Notes: a model not told the origin generated them from the letters alone. A stretch of DNA of 64,000 bases from Micromonospora yangpuensis (GCF_900091615.1 NZ_FMIA01000002.1:2294001-2358000); one strand, 5' to 3'; counted from the first letter of the stretch, positions 36,269 through 44,495 are shown. Program-made: numbers and translations.

Positions 36269-37084
36269 TCAGGCGGTGCCGGGGCCGACCAGGTTCCGGG
36301 GGTAGGTCGTCCGGGCCGAGGTGGCCTGTGCCAGGTCGATCGCCCGGGTCAGCAGCGGTTCGTGCCGGCTGGTCCGGGCCAGGACGGTGCCCTCGGGGTC
36401 GATGATCCAACTGGACCCGCCGAACTGCGGCTGGCCCGGCGGAACCGGTGCCCCGTCGGCCACCACCCGGTTGGACGACAGGCAGAACGCCCCGCTGGAC
36501 ACCGCCGTCGCCCGCCCCGCCACGAGCCAGTTGTCGGTCCAACCGCCCGAGGTGGCGCGGGGGGTCAGGATCAGGTTCACCCCCGCCTGCGCGGCGGTCC
36601 GGGCCCGTTCGAAGTGCCACAGCTCCGAGCAGATCGAGGCGGCGAGGACGGCGGGGCCGTAGCCGACGCCGGTCGGTGCCGGCTCGGGACCGGCGGCGAA
36701 CCAGGTCGCCTCCCAGTAGCCCTCCTCGGCCGGCAGCCGGCTCTTGACGTGCAGGGCGCGGTAGCCGTCTCGGGCGGTCCAGAGGAACGCCTCGTTGTAC
36801 CGCCGGCCGCCGCGCTCGACGGGCCGGCTCGACACCACCGCCGGCACCCCGAGGTCGGACAGCCGCCAGACCCCGGCGTCGTGTGCGGCCACCGCCGCCC
36901 GCCAGCGGTCCAGGGCGAAGGCCGGCTCGCCGGCCAGCCACGGCGAGAACGGCATCTCCGGCAGCAGGAGCAGGTCGGTCTCCTCGTCCCGCAGCCGCTC
37001 ACCCAACTCCGACCACTGCGGGGCGTCGGCGGGGGCGTCAGCCAACTCGCAGACCGTGACCCGCATCGTCGCCTGCCCGGTCAT
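36269..37084 (-). CDS. Nitrilase-superfamily amidohydrolase
   Basis: A 271-aa C-N hydrolase with the Glu-Lys-Cys triad in LLLPEMPFSP (Glu), LHVKSRLPAEEG (Lys) and AASICSELWHFE (Cys). ATG 37084 is chosen because GGAGG lies seven bases upstream; a longer frame to 37369 is rejected. It would hydrolyse an amide, nitrile or carbamoyl group. It is co-directional with and 32 bp downstream of the nitric oxide synthase gene, so a substrate linked to arginine/citrulline metabolism or to the glutamyl-hydrazine carrier is possible; both are inference. Confidence 0.83.
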   Translation of the reverse strand: MTGQATMRVTVCELADAPADAPQWSELGERLRDEETDLLLLPEMPFSPWLAGEPAFALDRWRAAVAAHDAGVWRLSDLGVPAVVSSRPVERGGRRYNEAFLWTARDGYRALHVKSRLPAEEGYWEATWFAAGPEPAPTGVGYGPAVLAASICSELWHFERARTAAQAGVNLILTPRATSGGWTDNWLVAGRATAVSSGAFCLSSNRVVADGAPVPPGQPQFGGSSWIIDPEGTVLARTSRHEPLLTRAIDLAQATSARTTYPRNLVGPGTA

Positions 37085-37116
37085 CGGCGGACCTCCAAGG
37101 GTCGTGGATCGTGCGG

Positions 37117-38325
37117 TCACCGGCGGAAGAAGTTCGGTCGAATCACCGTCGAGTCGTACGTCTCGCGGTACACCGGGGTCGCGGAGCCGGCGATCGGCGG
37201 CACGATCCAGCCCCACTCGGCGTACACGGTCTCGCCGGCGCGCCGGCGGGCCTGAGTGTAGCGGTGGAACTGGTCGGTCATGGTGTGGTGATCCACCATC
37301 CGCACCCCGGCCGCCTCGAAGGAGGTGAGCACCGCGACCGTCAGCTCGATCAAGGCCCGGTCCTTCCACAGGGTACGGTCGCCACTGGTGTCCAGCCCCA
37401 TGCCCTTGGCGATGGTGGGGAGCAGGTTGTACCGCTCGACGTCACCGAAGTTGCGGGCGCCGATCTCGGCGGCGACGTACCAGCCGGTGAAGGGCGCGCC
37501 CGGGTAGACCACGCCGCCGATCTCCAGCTGCATGTCCGACACGGTGGGATAGGCGTACCAGCGCAGGCCGAGGTCGGCGAACCAGTCGTAGGAGGGGTGG
37601 GTGATCGGGATGTCCGGGCAGGTACGCGGGTCGAGCTCGCGCCAACCGCAGCCGTCGCGGCCGTGCACCAGGACGGGGAGCCGGTCGAACATGCCGGACC
37701 GGGGCTGCCAACCGGCGCCGACGAGCAGGTCGGTCAGCTCCGCGTTGGCCGGGTCACCCCGCACACTGCCGTCCGGCTGCCGGTAGCCGGCGTACCGGAC
37801 GAGCTGCGCGTTGGCCACCGAGGGGCCCCGTGCCCCGGGGGCGTCGGGCGCGAAGACGGTGATCACCGGGCGGATGCCGCCGTCGTGGTACGCCCAGTCC
37901 AGGTGCTGCTCCAACTCCTGGACGACCCCGTCCACAGTCGCCACGTCCCGGCGGTCCCGCACGATCAGGGTGCGCCAGTAGAGCTGGCCGATGCAGCGGG
38001 TGTGGTTGCGCCAGGCCAGCTTCGCGCCGTACTCCAGCTCCTCGAAGGTGTGCGCGTAGGTCCCGGTCGAGGCGATCTCGGCGAGCACCGCGAGCCGGCG
38101 CTGCCGGTGGCGCCGGGCGTCCCAGCCCAGGTCCTGGGCGCAGGTACGCAGAAAGGCGACCGCCTCCTCGGCGAGGCTGGTCGGCCGGCGGTCGGCGCTC
38201 AACGGGCGCTCGCCGGGATCGGTGGGTGCGGTGGTGGCCGCGGTGACCGGGCAGCCCGATCCGGGCCGGCCCACCCGTGCTGTCTCCAGGTCTGCCGGTT
38301 GTTCGCGCACGCACGGTTCGCTCAC
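37117..38325 (-). CDS. nos: Bacterial nitric oxide synthase, oxygenase domain
   Basis: A 402-aa NOS oxygenase. The proximal haem thiolate is C111 in AWRNHTRCIGQLYWR. The L-arginine-binding Glu is E287 in GWYVAAEIGARN. The pterin-region tail WGWIVPPIAGSATPVYRE and the MVDHHT segment are present. There is no attached reductase domain, as usual in bacteria, so it needs an external flavodoxin, ferredoxin or reductase. Bacterial NOS converts L-arginine to citrulline and NO. In thaxtomin biosynthesis the homologue TxtD supplies NO for nitration. Here it sits at the edge of a hydrazine/diazo cassette, an unexpected nitrogen-oxide source. The GTG start at 38325 has a GGAAGG stretch further upstream than usual. 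Confidence 0.95.
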   Translation of the reverse strand: MSEPCVREQPADLETARVGRPGSGCPVTAATTAPTDPGERPLSADRRPTSLAEEAVAFLRTCAQDLGWDARRHRQRRLAVLAEIASTGTYAHTFEELEYGAKLAWRNHTRCIGQLYWRTLIVRDRRDVATVDGVVQELEQHLDWAYHDGGIRPVITVFAPDAPGARGPSVANAQLVRYAGYRQPDGSVRGDPANAELTDLLVGAGWQPRSGMFDRLPVLVHGRDGCGWRELDPRTCPDIPITHPSYDWFADLGLRWYAYPTVSDMQLEIGGVVYPGAPFTGWYVAAEIGARNFGDVERYNLLPTIAKGMGLDTSGDRTLWKDRALIELTVAVLTSFEAAGVRMVDHHTMTDQFHRYTQARRRAGETVYAEWGWIVPPIAGSATPVYRETYDSTVIRPNFFRR

Positions 38326-38702
38326 CCGACTGTCCGCCTTCCGGTACCGATCGCGATCCGCCGCCCCGACGGGGCACAGCGGTGTCTGCCGGCGGTTCCC
38401 CTGACACGCCGATTCGCAAGGTAGAGAGAGTGGTTAACGAATGCGGCCAACGAACATGAAATAGCGATTGAACGCTCCGCTGTGGTGGCCGGACCGCTGG
38501 CTGCCGGCGGCCGCAAAGCATTCCGGGTAGCGACGATCGGGAATGTCAGATCCCGGTCAACTGTCGGTGGGGCGCAGGTCAGGATCGTGGCGCGGTCCGG
38601 TCAATCAGCCGCCGGCCGCATTGCCGGCCCCGATCACACCGGCCTAGAGTTCCACCGAAAGCGGTCGCCGGACTCCTGTGTGTACAGAAGGAGTGATAGC
38701 AG
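38326..38702. promoter_or_regulatory. Divergent region between nos and ParB-like regulator
   Basis: 377 bp with no gene. It contains an A+T-rich core (about 38405-38475, including GGTTAACGAATG) expected to hold both promoters. AAGGAG just before 38703 is the ribosome binding site of the regulator. A GTTAACG element also occurs upstream of the lyase gene (about 34451), a possible shared site. Confidence 0.5.
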
Positions 38703-39689
38703 GTGGACAGTCATGGAGTAACCGGACCGGTGCCACCTCGTACGGCACGGGTGCCGATCGCGTCGGTGGTCGCCGGCGAGACCCCCCGCCTCGACGGGAT
38801 CAGCGCCGAACACGTCCACCTCCTGGCCACCGCGGCCGGCCCGCTGCCGCCGGTGCTGGTGCAGCGGACGACCATGCGCGTCGTCGACGGCCTGCACCGG
38901 CTGCACGCCGCGATCGCCGCCGGTCACGACACCATCGAGGTCGAGTTCTTCGACGGGCCGGAACGGACCGCGTTCGTCGAGGCGGTGCGGGCCAACATCA
39001 GCCACGGTCTGCCGCTGACCCTGGCCGACCGGCGGGCCGCCGCCGAGCGGATCGTCCGGCTCTGTCCGCAGTGGTCGGATCGGATGGTGGCGGCCGTGGT
39101 GGGGCTGTCGGACAAGACCGTGGCCAAGGTCCGCCGGGGCGCGGCCACGGACGTGCCGCCGCCGGACACCCGGATCGGCCGGGACGGGCGGGCCCGGCCG
39201 GTGAACAGCACCGCCGGTCGCTGGATCGCCAGTGAGCTGATCGAGCAGCGTCCGCAGGCCTCCCTGCGGGAGATCGCCCGGGAGGCCGGCATCTCCGTGT
39301 CCACCGTGCGGGACGTCCGGCAGCGGATGAGCCGGGGCGACGCCCCGGTCCCGGCCCTGTCGGCCGCGGTGGCCGACCCCCCGGTGGCCGTGGGGCCCCC
39401 GGTGGCCCCCGACGGCAGTTCCCTGCTGGAGGGGCTCAAACGCGACCCCTCGCTGCGCTACAACGAGGTGGGTCGGGAGCTGCTGCGCTGGCTGGAACTG
39501 CGCACCATCCGCACCACCGAACTGGGCGGGATCGCCGAGCGGGTCCCGCCGCACGCGGCGGTGATCGTGGCGGGCGTGGCCCGCCGGTGCGCGGCGGTCT
39601 GGGAGAACCTGGCCCAGGAGCTCGAACTGCGCACCGACGCCCCGGCCGAGGCCACCCGGCCGCCGGTGCGCCCCGGCTGCCGGAGCTGA
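38703..39689 (+). CDS. ParB/StrR-like pathway regulator
   Basis: A 328-aa DNA-binding protein. The N-terminal half is a ParB-type domain (PIASVVAGETPRLDGISAEHVHLLA, RVVDGLHRLHAAIAAGHDTIEVEFFDG). It is followed by the ParB/StrR helix-turn-helix segment (SDRMVAAVVGLSDKTVAKVRRG) and a second HTH-like block (QASLREIAREAGISVSTVRDVRQRM, about 181-205). Proteins of this layout are pathway-specific activators in aminoglycoside and aromatic clusters rather than chromosome partition proteins. GTG 38703 follows AAGGAG. It is divergent from nos and upstream of an oxygenase gene, so it probably controls tailoring genes. Confidence 0.78.
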   Translation: MDSHGVTGPVPPRTARVPIASVVAGETPRLDGISAEHVHLLATAAGPLPPVLVQRTTMRVVDGLHRLHAAIAAGHDTIEVEFFDGPERTAFVEAVRANISHGLPLTLADRRAAAERIVRLCPQWSDRMVAAVVGLSDKTVAKVRRGAATDVPPPDTRIGRDGRARPVNSTAGRWIASELIEQRPQASLREIAREAGISVSTVRDVRQRMSRGDAPVPALSAAVADPPVAVGPPVAPDGSSLLEGLKRDPSLRYNEVGRELLRWLELRTIRTTELGGIAERVPPHAAVIVAGVARRCAAVWENLAQELELRTDAPAEATRPPVRPGCRS

Positions 39690-39738
39690 CCCCGGTACGA
39701 CCTTGACCAGTTTCTCCGTCTCCAGACCAGAGGACGAC

Positions 39739-41304
39739 ATGGGTGACACCGATCCGGACGTGATCATCGTAGGGGCCGGGCCGGTGGGCCTGATGCTGGC
39801 CGGGGAGCTCCGCCTCGGCGGAGTCGACTGCGTGGTGCTGGAACGGTCCAAGGAGCCCACCGACCAGTCCCGCGCCCTCGGCTTCACCGCGCGCACCATC
39901 GAGACCTTCGACCAGCGGGGCCTGCTGCCGCGCTTCGGCACCGTCGACACCATCCCGGTGGGCCACTTCGGCGGCGTGCCGCTGGACTACCGCGAGATCG
40001 AGGGCGGCTCCTACGGCGCCAAGGGGGTGCCGCAGTCGCTTACCGTCGCGGTGCTCTCCGACTGGACCCGGGAACTCGGCGTCGACGTACGGCGAGGGTG
40101 GGAGGTGGTGGGGTTCACCGCCGGCGCCGACGGCGTCGAGGTCGAGGTGGACACCCCCGACGGGCCGCGCGTGCTGCGCGCCGCCTACCTGGTCGGCTGC
40201 GACGGCGGTCGGAGCACGGTCCGCAAGCGCGCCGGTATCGGCTTCCCCGGCTACGACGCCCGGATCGAGATGTCCTTCGCCGAGGTCAGCGGGGTGCGGG
40301 TGCGTCCCCGGCCGAACGGTGAACGGGTCCCCGGCGGCCTGGTCCTGGCCTTCCAGCAGGGCCCCGAGCTGTTCCGGGTCACCTACCACGAGCGCGGGGT
40401 GGTGCCGCGTCGCGGCGACGAGCCACCCACCTTCGCCGAGGTCGCCGCCGCCTGGGAGCGGCTGACCGGGGAGGACATCCGCGGCGGTACCCCGCTGTGG
40501 GTCGGCCGGTTCACCGACGCGAGCCGGCAGGCGGGTGAGTACCGGCGGGGTCGGGTGTTGTTGGCCGGGGACGCGGCGCACATCCATCTGCCGATCGGTG
40601 GTCAGGGGATGAGCGCGGGGGTGCAGGACGCGGTCAACCTGGGGTGGAAGTTGGCCGCCGAGATCAAGGGGTACGCCCCGGCCGGGCTGCTGGACACGTA
40701 CCACACCGAGCGGCACCCGGTAGGTGCCCGGGTCATCCTCAACACCGTCGCCCAGCGGCTGCTCTACCTCGGCGACGACCAGATGCTGCCGCTGCGGGAA
40801 CTCTTCGCCGAGCTGATGACCCAGGAGTCCGTCCGGGCGCACCTGATCGGCATGGTGACCGGCCTGGACATCCGGTACGACGTCGGCTCCGGCGACCACC
40901 CGCTGCTCGGCCGGCGACTGCCCGACCGGGAACTCGTCGGCGTCGAGGCGGGGTCCACCTTCGGACTGCTGCACCCCGCCCGGGGCGTGCTGCTCGACCT
41001 GGCCGGCTCCGCCACGCTGTGCGACGCGGCCGGACCGTGGGCCGACCGGGTCGACACGGTCACCGCCCGGCTGGCACCGGACGGCGTGGCCGAACAGTTC
41101 GACGGCGTCGACGCGCTGCTGGTCCGCCCGGACGGGTACGTCGCCTGGGTCGGCGGCCCGGGGGCCGCCGGTGGTGTCCCGGTCGGCGGCCCGGGGGCCG
41201 CCGGCAATGCCCCGGTCGGCGGCCCGGGGGCGGTGGCGTCCGGGCTGGTCGACGCGCTCACCCGCTGGTTCGGCCGGCCCGCCGGCCCCCGAGGCAAGGA
41301 GTAG
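39739..41304 (+). CDS. FAD-dependent aromatic hydroxylase (PgaE/JadH-like)
   Basis: A 521-aa group A flavin monooxygenase. It has the Rossmann motif VGAGPVGLMLAGELR, the DG motif VGCDGGRSTVRK and the GD motif LLAGDAAHIHLPIGGQGMS. The C-terminal thioredoxin-like domain contains an in-frame 33-bp repeat (VGGPGAAG units, about residues 471-497). The GD-region wording is that of angucycline oxygenases PgaE/JadH/UrdE, which hydroxylate the tetracyclic intermediate. A 170-bp tract (40535-40704) is almost identical to a tract in the monooxygenase at 51906. ATG 39739 has AGAGGAC upstream. Confidence 0.9.
   Translation: MGDTDPDVIIVGAGPVGLMLAGELRLGGVDCVVLERSKEPTDQSRALGFTARTIETFDQRGLLPRFGTVDTIPVGHFGGVPLDYREIEGGSYGAKGVPQSLTVAVLSDWTRELGVDVRRGWEVVGFTAGADGVEVEVDTPDGPRVLRAAYLVGCDGGRSTVRKRAGIGFPGYDARIEMSFAEVSGVRVRPRPNGERVPGGLVLAFQQGPELFRVTYHERGVVPRRGDEPPTFAEVAAAWERLTGEDIRGGTPLWVGRFTDASRQAGEYRRGRVLLAGDAAHIHLPIGGQGMSAGVQDAVNLGWKLAAEIKGYAPAGLLDTYHTERHPVGARVILNTVAQRLLYLGDDQMLPLRELFAELMTQESVRAHLIGMVTGLDIRYDVGSGDHPLLGRRLPDRELVGVEAGSTFGLLHPARGVLLDLAGSATLCDAAGPWADRVDTVTARLAPDGVAEQFDGVDALLVRPDGYVAWVGGPGAAGGVPVGGPGAAGNAPVGGPGAVASGLVDALTRWFGRPAGPRGKE
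40535..40704 (+). repeat. 170-bp near-identical tract shared with the 51906 monooxygenase (copy 1)
   Basis: By eye this tract matches the reverse complement of 52425-52594 with two mismatches, while flanking sequence of the two genes is much more divergent. The tract uses codons such as GGG, TTG and CAT that are uncommon elsewhere in the gene. It encodes the FAD GD motif region. Likely a gene conversion or recombination tract. Confidence 0.9.
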
Positions 41305-41306
41305 CC

Positions 41307-42035
41307 GTGTCAGCCGAACCGATCGCCCTGGTCACCGGGGCCAACAAGGGAATCGGTCTGGAGATCGCCCGGCAGTTGGGCCGGCGTGGGACCACCGTCC
41401 TGCTCGGGGCGCGCGACCCCGACCGGGGTCGGCGGGCGGCCGAGGCGCTGACCGGCGCGGGACTGTCCGCCGTGGCGCTGCGGCTCGACGTGACCGACGG
41501 CCGGTCGGTCGCCGACGCGGCCGACCGGATCGGGCAGCGGTACGGGCGGCTGGACATCCTGGTCAACAACGCCGGCATCGCCGGTGCCTTCACCGGTCCG
41601 CCCAGCGAGGTGACCCTGGCGCAGCTGCGCGAGGTCTACGAGACCAACGTCTTCGGCGTGGTGGCGGTGACCAACGCGATGCTGCCGTTGCTGCGACGTT
41701 CGGCGGCCGGGCGCATCGTCAACATGTCCAGCGAGGTGGGATCGCTGACGGTCAACTCCGCACCGGACTCCCGGTTCCGCGACTACCACCAGCTCGCGTA
41801 CCAGTCCTCGAAGACCGCGTTGAACGCGGTGACCGTCGCCTACGCCAAGGAGCTGCGGGACACCACGATCAAGGTCAACTCCGCCAACCCGGGCTTCACC
41901 GCCACCGATCTCAACCACCACCGCGGCCACCAGAGCGTCGAGCAGGGCGCGGTGGTGGCGGTCCGGCTGGCCGCCCTCGGCCCCGACGGACCCACCGGCA
42001 CCTCGCAGGACGACACCGGCATCATCCCCTGGTGA
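41307..42035 (+). CDS. Short-chain dehydrogenase/reductase
   Basis: A 242-aa classical SDR. It has the cofactor motif TGANKGIG (about 10-17), NNAGIAG (about 86-92) and the catalytic Ser and Tyr-x-x-x-Lys in YQSSKTAL. It is of the carbonyl-reductase type with a 10-residue insertion before the Tyr (VNSAPDSRFRDYHQ). GTG 41307 has AAGGAG upstream and lies 2 nt after the oxygenase stop, so the two form an operon. Likely reduces a ketone or quinone of the polyketide. Confidence 0.88.
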   Translation: MSAEPIALVTGANKGIGLEIARQLGRRGTTVLLGARDPDRGRRAAEALTGAGLSAVALRLDVTDGRSVADAADRIGQRYGRLDILVNNAGIAGAFTGPPSEVTLAQLREVYETNVFGVVAVTNAMLPLLRRSAAGRIVNMSSEVGSLTVNSAPDSRFRDYHQLAYQSSKTALNAVTVAYAKELRDTTIKVNSANPGFTATDLNHHRGHQSVEQGAVVAVRLAALGPDGPTGTSQDDTGIIPW

Positions 42036-42051
42036 CCGGGCACCGCCGGGA

Positions 42052-42096
42052 ACGTGTCAGGGGCGGGCCCGTGGATCGGGCCCGCCCCTGACACGT
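42052..42096. terminator. Perfect 20-bp stem hairpin
   Basis: ACGTGTCAGGGGCGGGCCCG (42052-42071) is exactly complementary to 42077-42096 with a five-base loop. It separates the convergent SDR and alpha/beta hydrolase genes; probably a bidirectional terminator. Confidence 0.88.
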
Positions 42097-42103
42097 GTGT
42101 CGT

Positions 42104-42895
42104 TCAGGCCTCGGCCCGCTTGCCGGTGACGAACTCGACAACCGCCGGGCAGAGCACCTCCGCCGGTACCTTGTGCCACACCCCGGGCAGCGTGACCTGC
42201 CGGCCGTTGGGCAGCGCGGCGGCGGTGGCCTCGGCCGCCACCCGGAGCCACTCGCTGGTGCTGTCGCTGTTGATGACCAACGTCGGCACGTCGAGCCGGG
42301 CCAGCCGCTCGACCGGCAGCCGGCCGTCGCCGCAGACCGCGGTGTCGTACGGCAGGGTGTGCGCGACCGCCTCGTTCGCCGGCCACATCGGACCGGCCCG
42401 CCAGGTGGCGATCTCCTCCGGGGTGAAGCCGACCATCCCCTCCAGGAAGTACTCGGCGGCGGCGCCGCGCTTCTCCTGGTCCAGCAGCGACTGCAGGTGC
42501 TCGGCGAAACCGTCCGGCGGGCGTTGCTGGCCGGGCATCCGGTAGGGCGGTTCGAGCAGGACCAGCCGGGTGATCCCGATGTCGGCCATCGCCGCCTCCA
42601 ACGCCAGGATGGCGCCGCTGGAGCCGCCGAAGACCGCCGCCTCGCCGCCGGCCTCGGCGATCACCGCCGCCAGGTCCTCGATCTCCCGCTCCACGGCGTA
42701 CGCGGGGGAGTCGCCGCTCTCGCCACGTCCCCGCCGGTCGTAGACATAGGTACTCAGGTACGGCGCCAGCCCGGGAACGATCGGGTTGAAGATGGTGTGG
42801 TCCCGGAACCCGCCACCGAGGAGTACGAGGGGAGGGCCGTCACCGGCCTGTTGGTAAGCGATCGTGGTGCCGTCCCGCGAAACGACCTTGCGCAT
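42104..42895 (-). CDS. Alpha/beta hydrolase
   Basis: A 263-aa hydrolase. The oxyanion-hole segment is LLGGGFRDH, the nucleophile elbow FGGSSGA has Ser92, and a late His lies in PGVWHKVP. The nucleophile is Ser, not the Asp of epoxide hydrolases, so it is an esterase/thioesterase/lactonase type rather than an Alp1U-like epoxide hydrolase. ATG 42895 is favoured over GTG 42898 because AGGAGA is then five bases away. It lies in the tailoring region; substrate unknown. Confidence 0.82.
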   Translation of the reverse strand: MRKVVSRDGTTIAYQQAGDGPPLVLLGGGFRDHTIFNPIVPGLAPYLSTYVYDRRGRGESGDSPAYAVEREIEDLAAVIAEAGGEAAVFGGSSGAILALEAAMADIGITRLVLLEPPYRMPGQQRPPDGFAEHLQSLLDQEKRGAAAEYFLEGMVGFTPEEIATWRAGPMWPANEAVAHTLPYDTAVCGDGRLPVERLARLDVPTLVINSDSTSEWLRVAAEATAAALPNGRQVTLPGVWHKVPAEVLCPAVVEFVTGKRAEA

Positions 42896-43438
42896 CACGC
42901 TCTCCTGTTCCGGTGTCGTCGTGCGTCCGGGACCCCACGCACCGTTGCCGGACCGACGCCCGCACGGAATCCACCGTGCACATGACGCCGATCACTGCGG
43001 TGTACGTGGTGATCCGGATGGATAACGCGATAACAGCCGAGGCGCAGAATCCGCCCCGCCGCCAGTCCCCCGACCGCCGCGCCCAGGCCGGAAATTACCC
43101 ACCCACCCCCACCACCGTCAACACCCACCCCGCCCCCCGCCCCACGGTGATCATGAAGTTATTGCCGTGACCCGCCGGTGTGGGTGACGACAACTTCATG
43201 ATCACCGCGAAGGGGGTGGGGTGGGAGTGCGGGTTTCCGCGGTTGTACGGGGGTGTGGTCGTACGGTTGTTGGGCTTGTTGGGGCGGTCTATTCTCGGCG
43301 GGAAGTGAGCCACGCTGTCTGGTCGGTGCGTGAGAAACCGGCCCTTCGAGGTGGCAGGAAAAGGGGCCGGTCGCCATTTCTGGTGACCGTGCGACCAGGA
43401 ATCCCAGAATGGCCGTGAATACCGTGGGAGGTATCCGC
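42896..43438. other. 543-bp intergenic region upstream of methyltransferase-like gene
   Basis: Divergent promoters are expected here. It holds a 16-bp perfect inverted repeat (43145-43207) and a pyrimidine-rich Pro/Thr-like tract at 43098-43145. A GGGAGG ribosome site at 43426-43431 fixes the downstream start at 43439. No gene is supported; the 65-121 codon open frames here have atypical composition. Confidence 0.6.
43145..43207. repeat. Inverted repeat with GATCATGAAGTT core
   Basis: CGGTGATCATGAAGTT (43145-43160) and its exact complement AACTTCATGATCACCG (43192-43207) flank a 31-bp spacer. From memory, similar GATCATGAAGTT elements are frequent between genes in Micromonospora and Salinispora; this needs a genome search to confirm. 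Could form a hairpin in RNA. Confidence 0.8.
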
Positions 43439-44443
43439 ATGTCCTCCGTGCCCGCTCCATTCGCTCTCCTCGACCTGATTCAGGGTTCGATGGTCACCCA
43501 GGCGATCCACGCCGCCGCCACGCTCGGCATCGCCGACACCCTCGCCGAGGGGCCGTTGAGCGCCGAGGAGATCGCCACCCGGGTCGGGTCACACCCCGAC
43601 GCCACGTACCGGTTGCTCCGGCTGCTCGCCAGCCGGTCGATCTTCGTCGAGCGCGACGGCACGTTCGCGCTGACCCCGATGGCCGACGCCCTGCGGGCCG
43701 ACGCGCCGATGTCGATGCGCCGGATCGCCCTGCTGATGGGGCACCCCATCCACTGGGAGGACTGGAACCACTTCACCGAGACGATCCGGACCGGTGAGCC
43801 GAGTCTGCCCAAGGTCCGGGGCATGAGCGCCTGGGAGTTCTTCGGCACCAACCCCGGGTACGCGCAGGTCTTCTTCGAGGGCATGGGCAACCTGTCCGAG
43901 ATGGAGACCGAGCCGCTGGTCGAGGCGTACGACTACACCCGGTTCAACAAGATCGTCGACGTCGGTGGTGGTCAGGGCACGCTGCTCGCGGCCATCCTGA
44001 ACAAGGCGACCGACGCCAAGGGCGTGGTCTTCGCCCCCTCGGTTGCCGAGGTGGCGCAGCAGGTGGTGGAGCAGGCCGGGGTAGCCGACCGGTGCACCGT
44101 CGAGCCCGGCAACTTCCTGGAGAGCGTCCCGACCGGCGGCGACGCGTACCTGCTCAAGCACATCGTGCACGACTGGCCGGAGGCCCAGGCGGTCGAGATC
44201 CTGAAGAAGGTCCGGGAGGCGGCCGGACCGGGCAGCAAGCTGCTGTTGATGGAGTTCGTGCTCCCCGAGGACAACGAGCCGCACAGCGGCAAGCTGGTCG
44301 ACCTGTGGCTGATGCTGCTGGTCGGGGGCAAGGAGCGGACCGCCGCGCAGTACTCGGACCTGCTCGCCAAGGCGGGTTTCCGGCTCACCGGGGTCACCAC
44401 GACGACCTCGCCGATCGCTATCGTCGAGGCGGAGCCGGTGTGA
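43439..44443 (+). CDS. O-methyltransferase-like protein with degraded SAM pocket (AlpH-like candidate)
   Basis: A 334-aa protein with the dimerisation domain (about 10-100) and Rossmann domain of small-molecule O-methyltransferases. The glycine loop VDVGGGQGTLL (about 173-183) and the catalytic-type HIVHDW (H244) are present. Two acidic positions that normally hold the cofactor are changed: the ribose-binding Asp of the usual FDLP is Ala199 (VVFAPS), and the adenine-side Asp of GDFF is Asn225 (PGNFLE). In kinamycin biosynthesis the methyltransferase-like AlpH couples glutamylhydrazine to the polyketide without SAM. Loss of SAM contacts in this cluster fits the same role; ordinary methylation is not excluded. 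GGGAGG at seven bases fixes the start. Confidence 0.85.
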   Translation: MSSVPAPFALLDLIQGSMVTQAIHAAATLGIADTLAEGPLSAEEIATRVGSHPDATYRLLRLLASRSIFVERDGTFALTPMADALRADAPMSMRRIALLMGHPIHWEDWNHFTETIRTGEPSLPKVRGMSAWEFFGTNPGYAQVFFEGMGNLSEMETEPLVEAYDYTRFNKIVDVGGGQGTLLAAILNKATDAKGVVFAPSVAEVAQQVVEQAGVADRCTVEPGNFLESVPTGGDAYLLKHIVHDWPEAQAVEILKKVREAAGPGSKLLLMEFVLPEDNEPHSGKLVDLWLMLLVGGKERTAAQYSDLLAKAGFRLTGVTTTTSPIAIVEAEPV

Positions 44444-44495
44444 CCGGTACCCGCTCGGACCGCTCGCCGGTCCCGGACGGACGAGGGTGGAAACC

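Noticed and set aside
38703..39689. Chromosome partition protein ParB
   Set aside because: No parA neighbour or parS sites are seen; context and a second HTH fit a StrR-like pathway regulator.
42104..42895. Alp1U/Lom6-type epoxide hydrolase
   Set aside because: The nucleophile elbow has Ser (GGSSG) instead of the Asp required by epoxide hydrolases.
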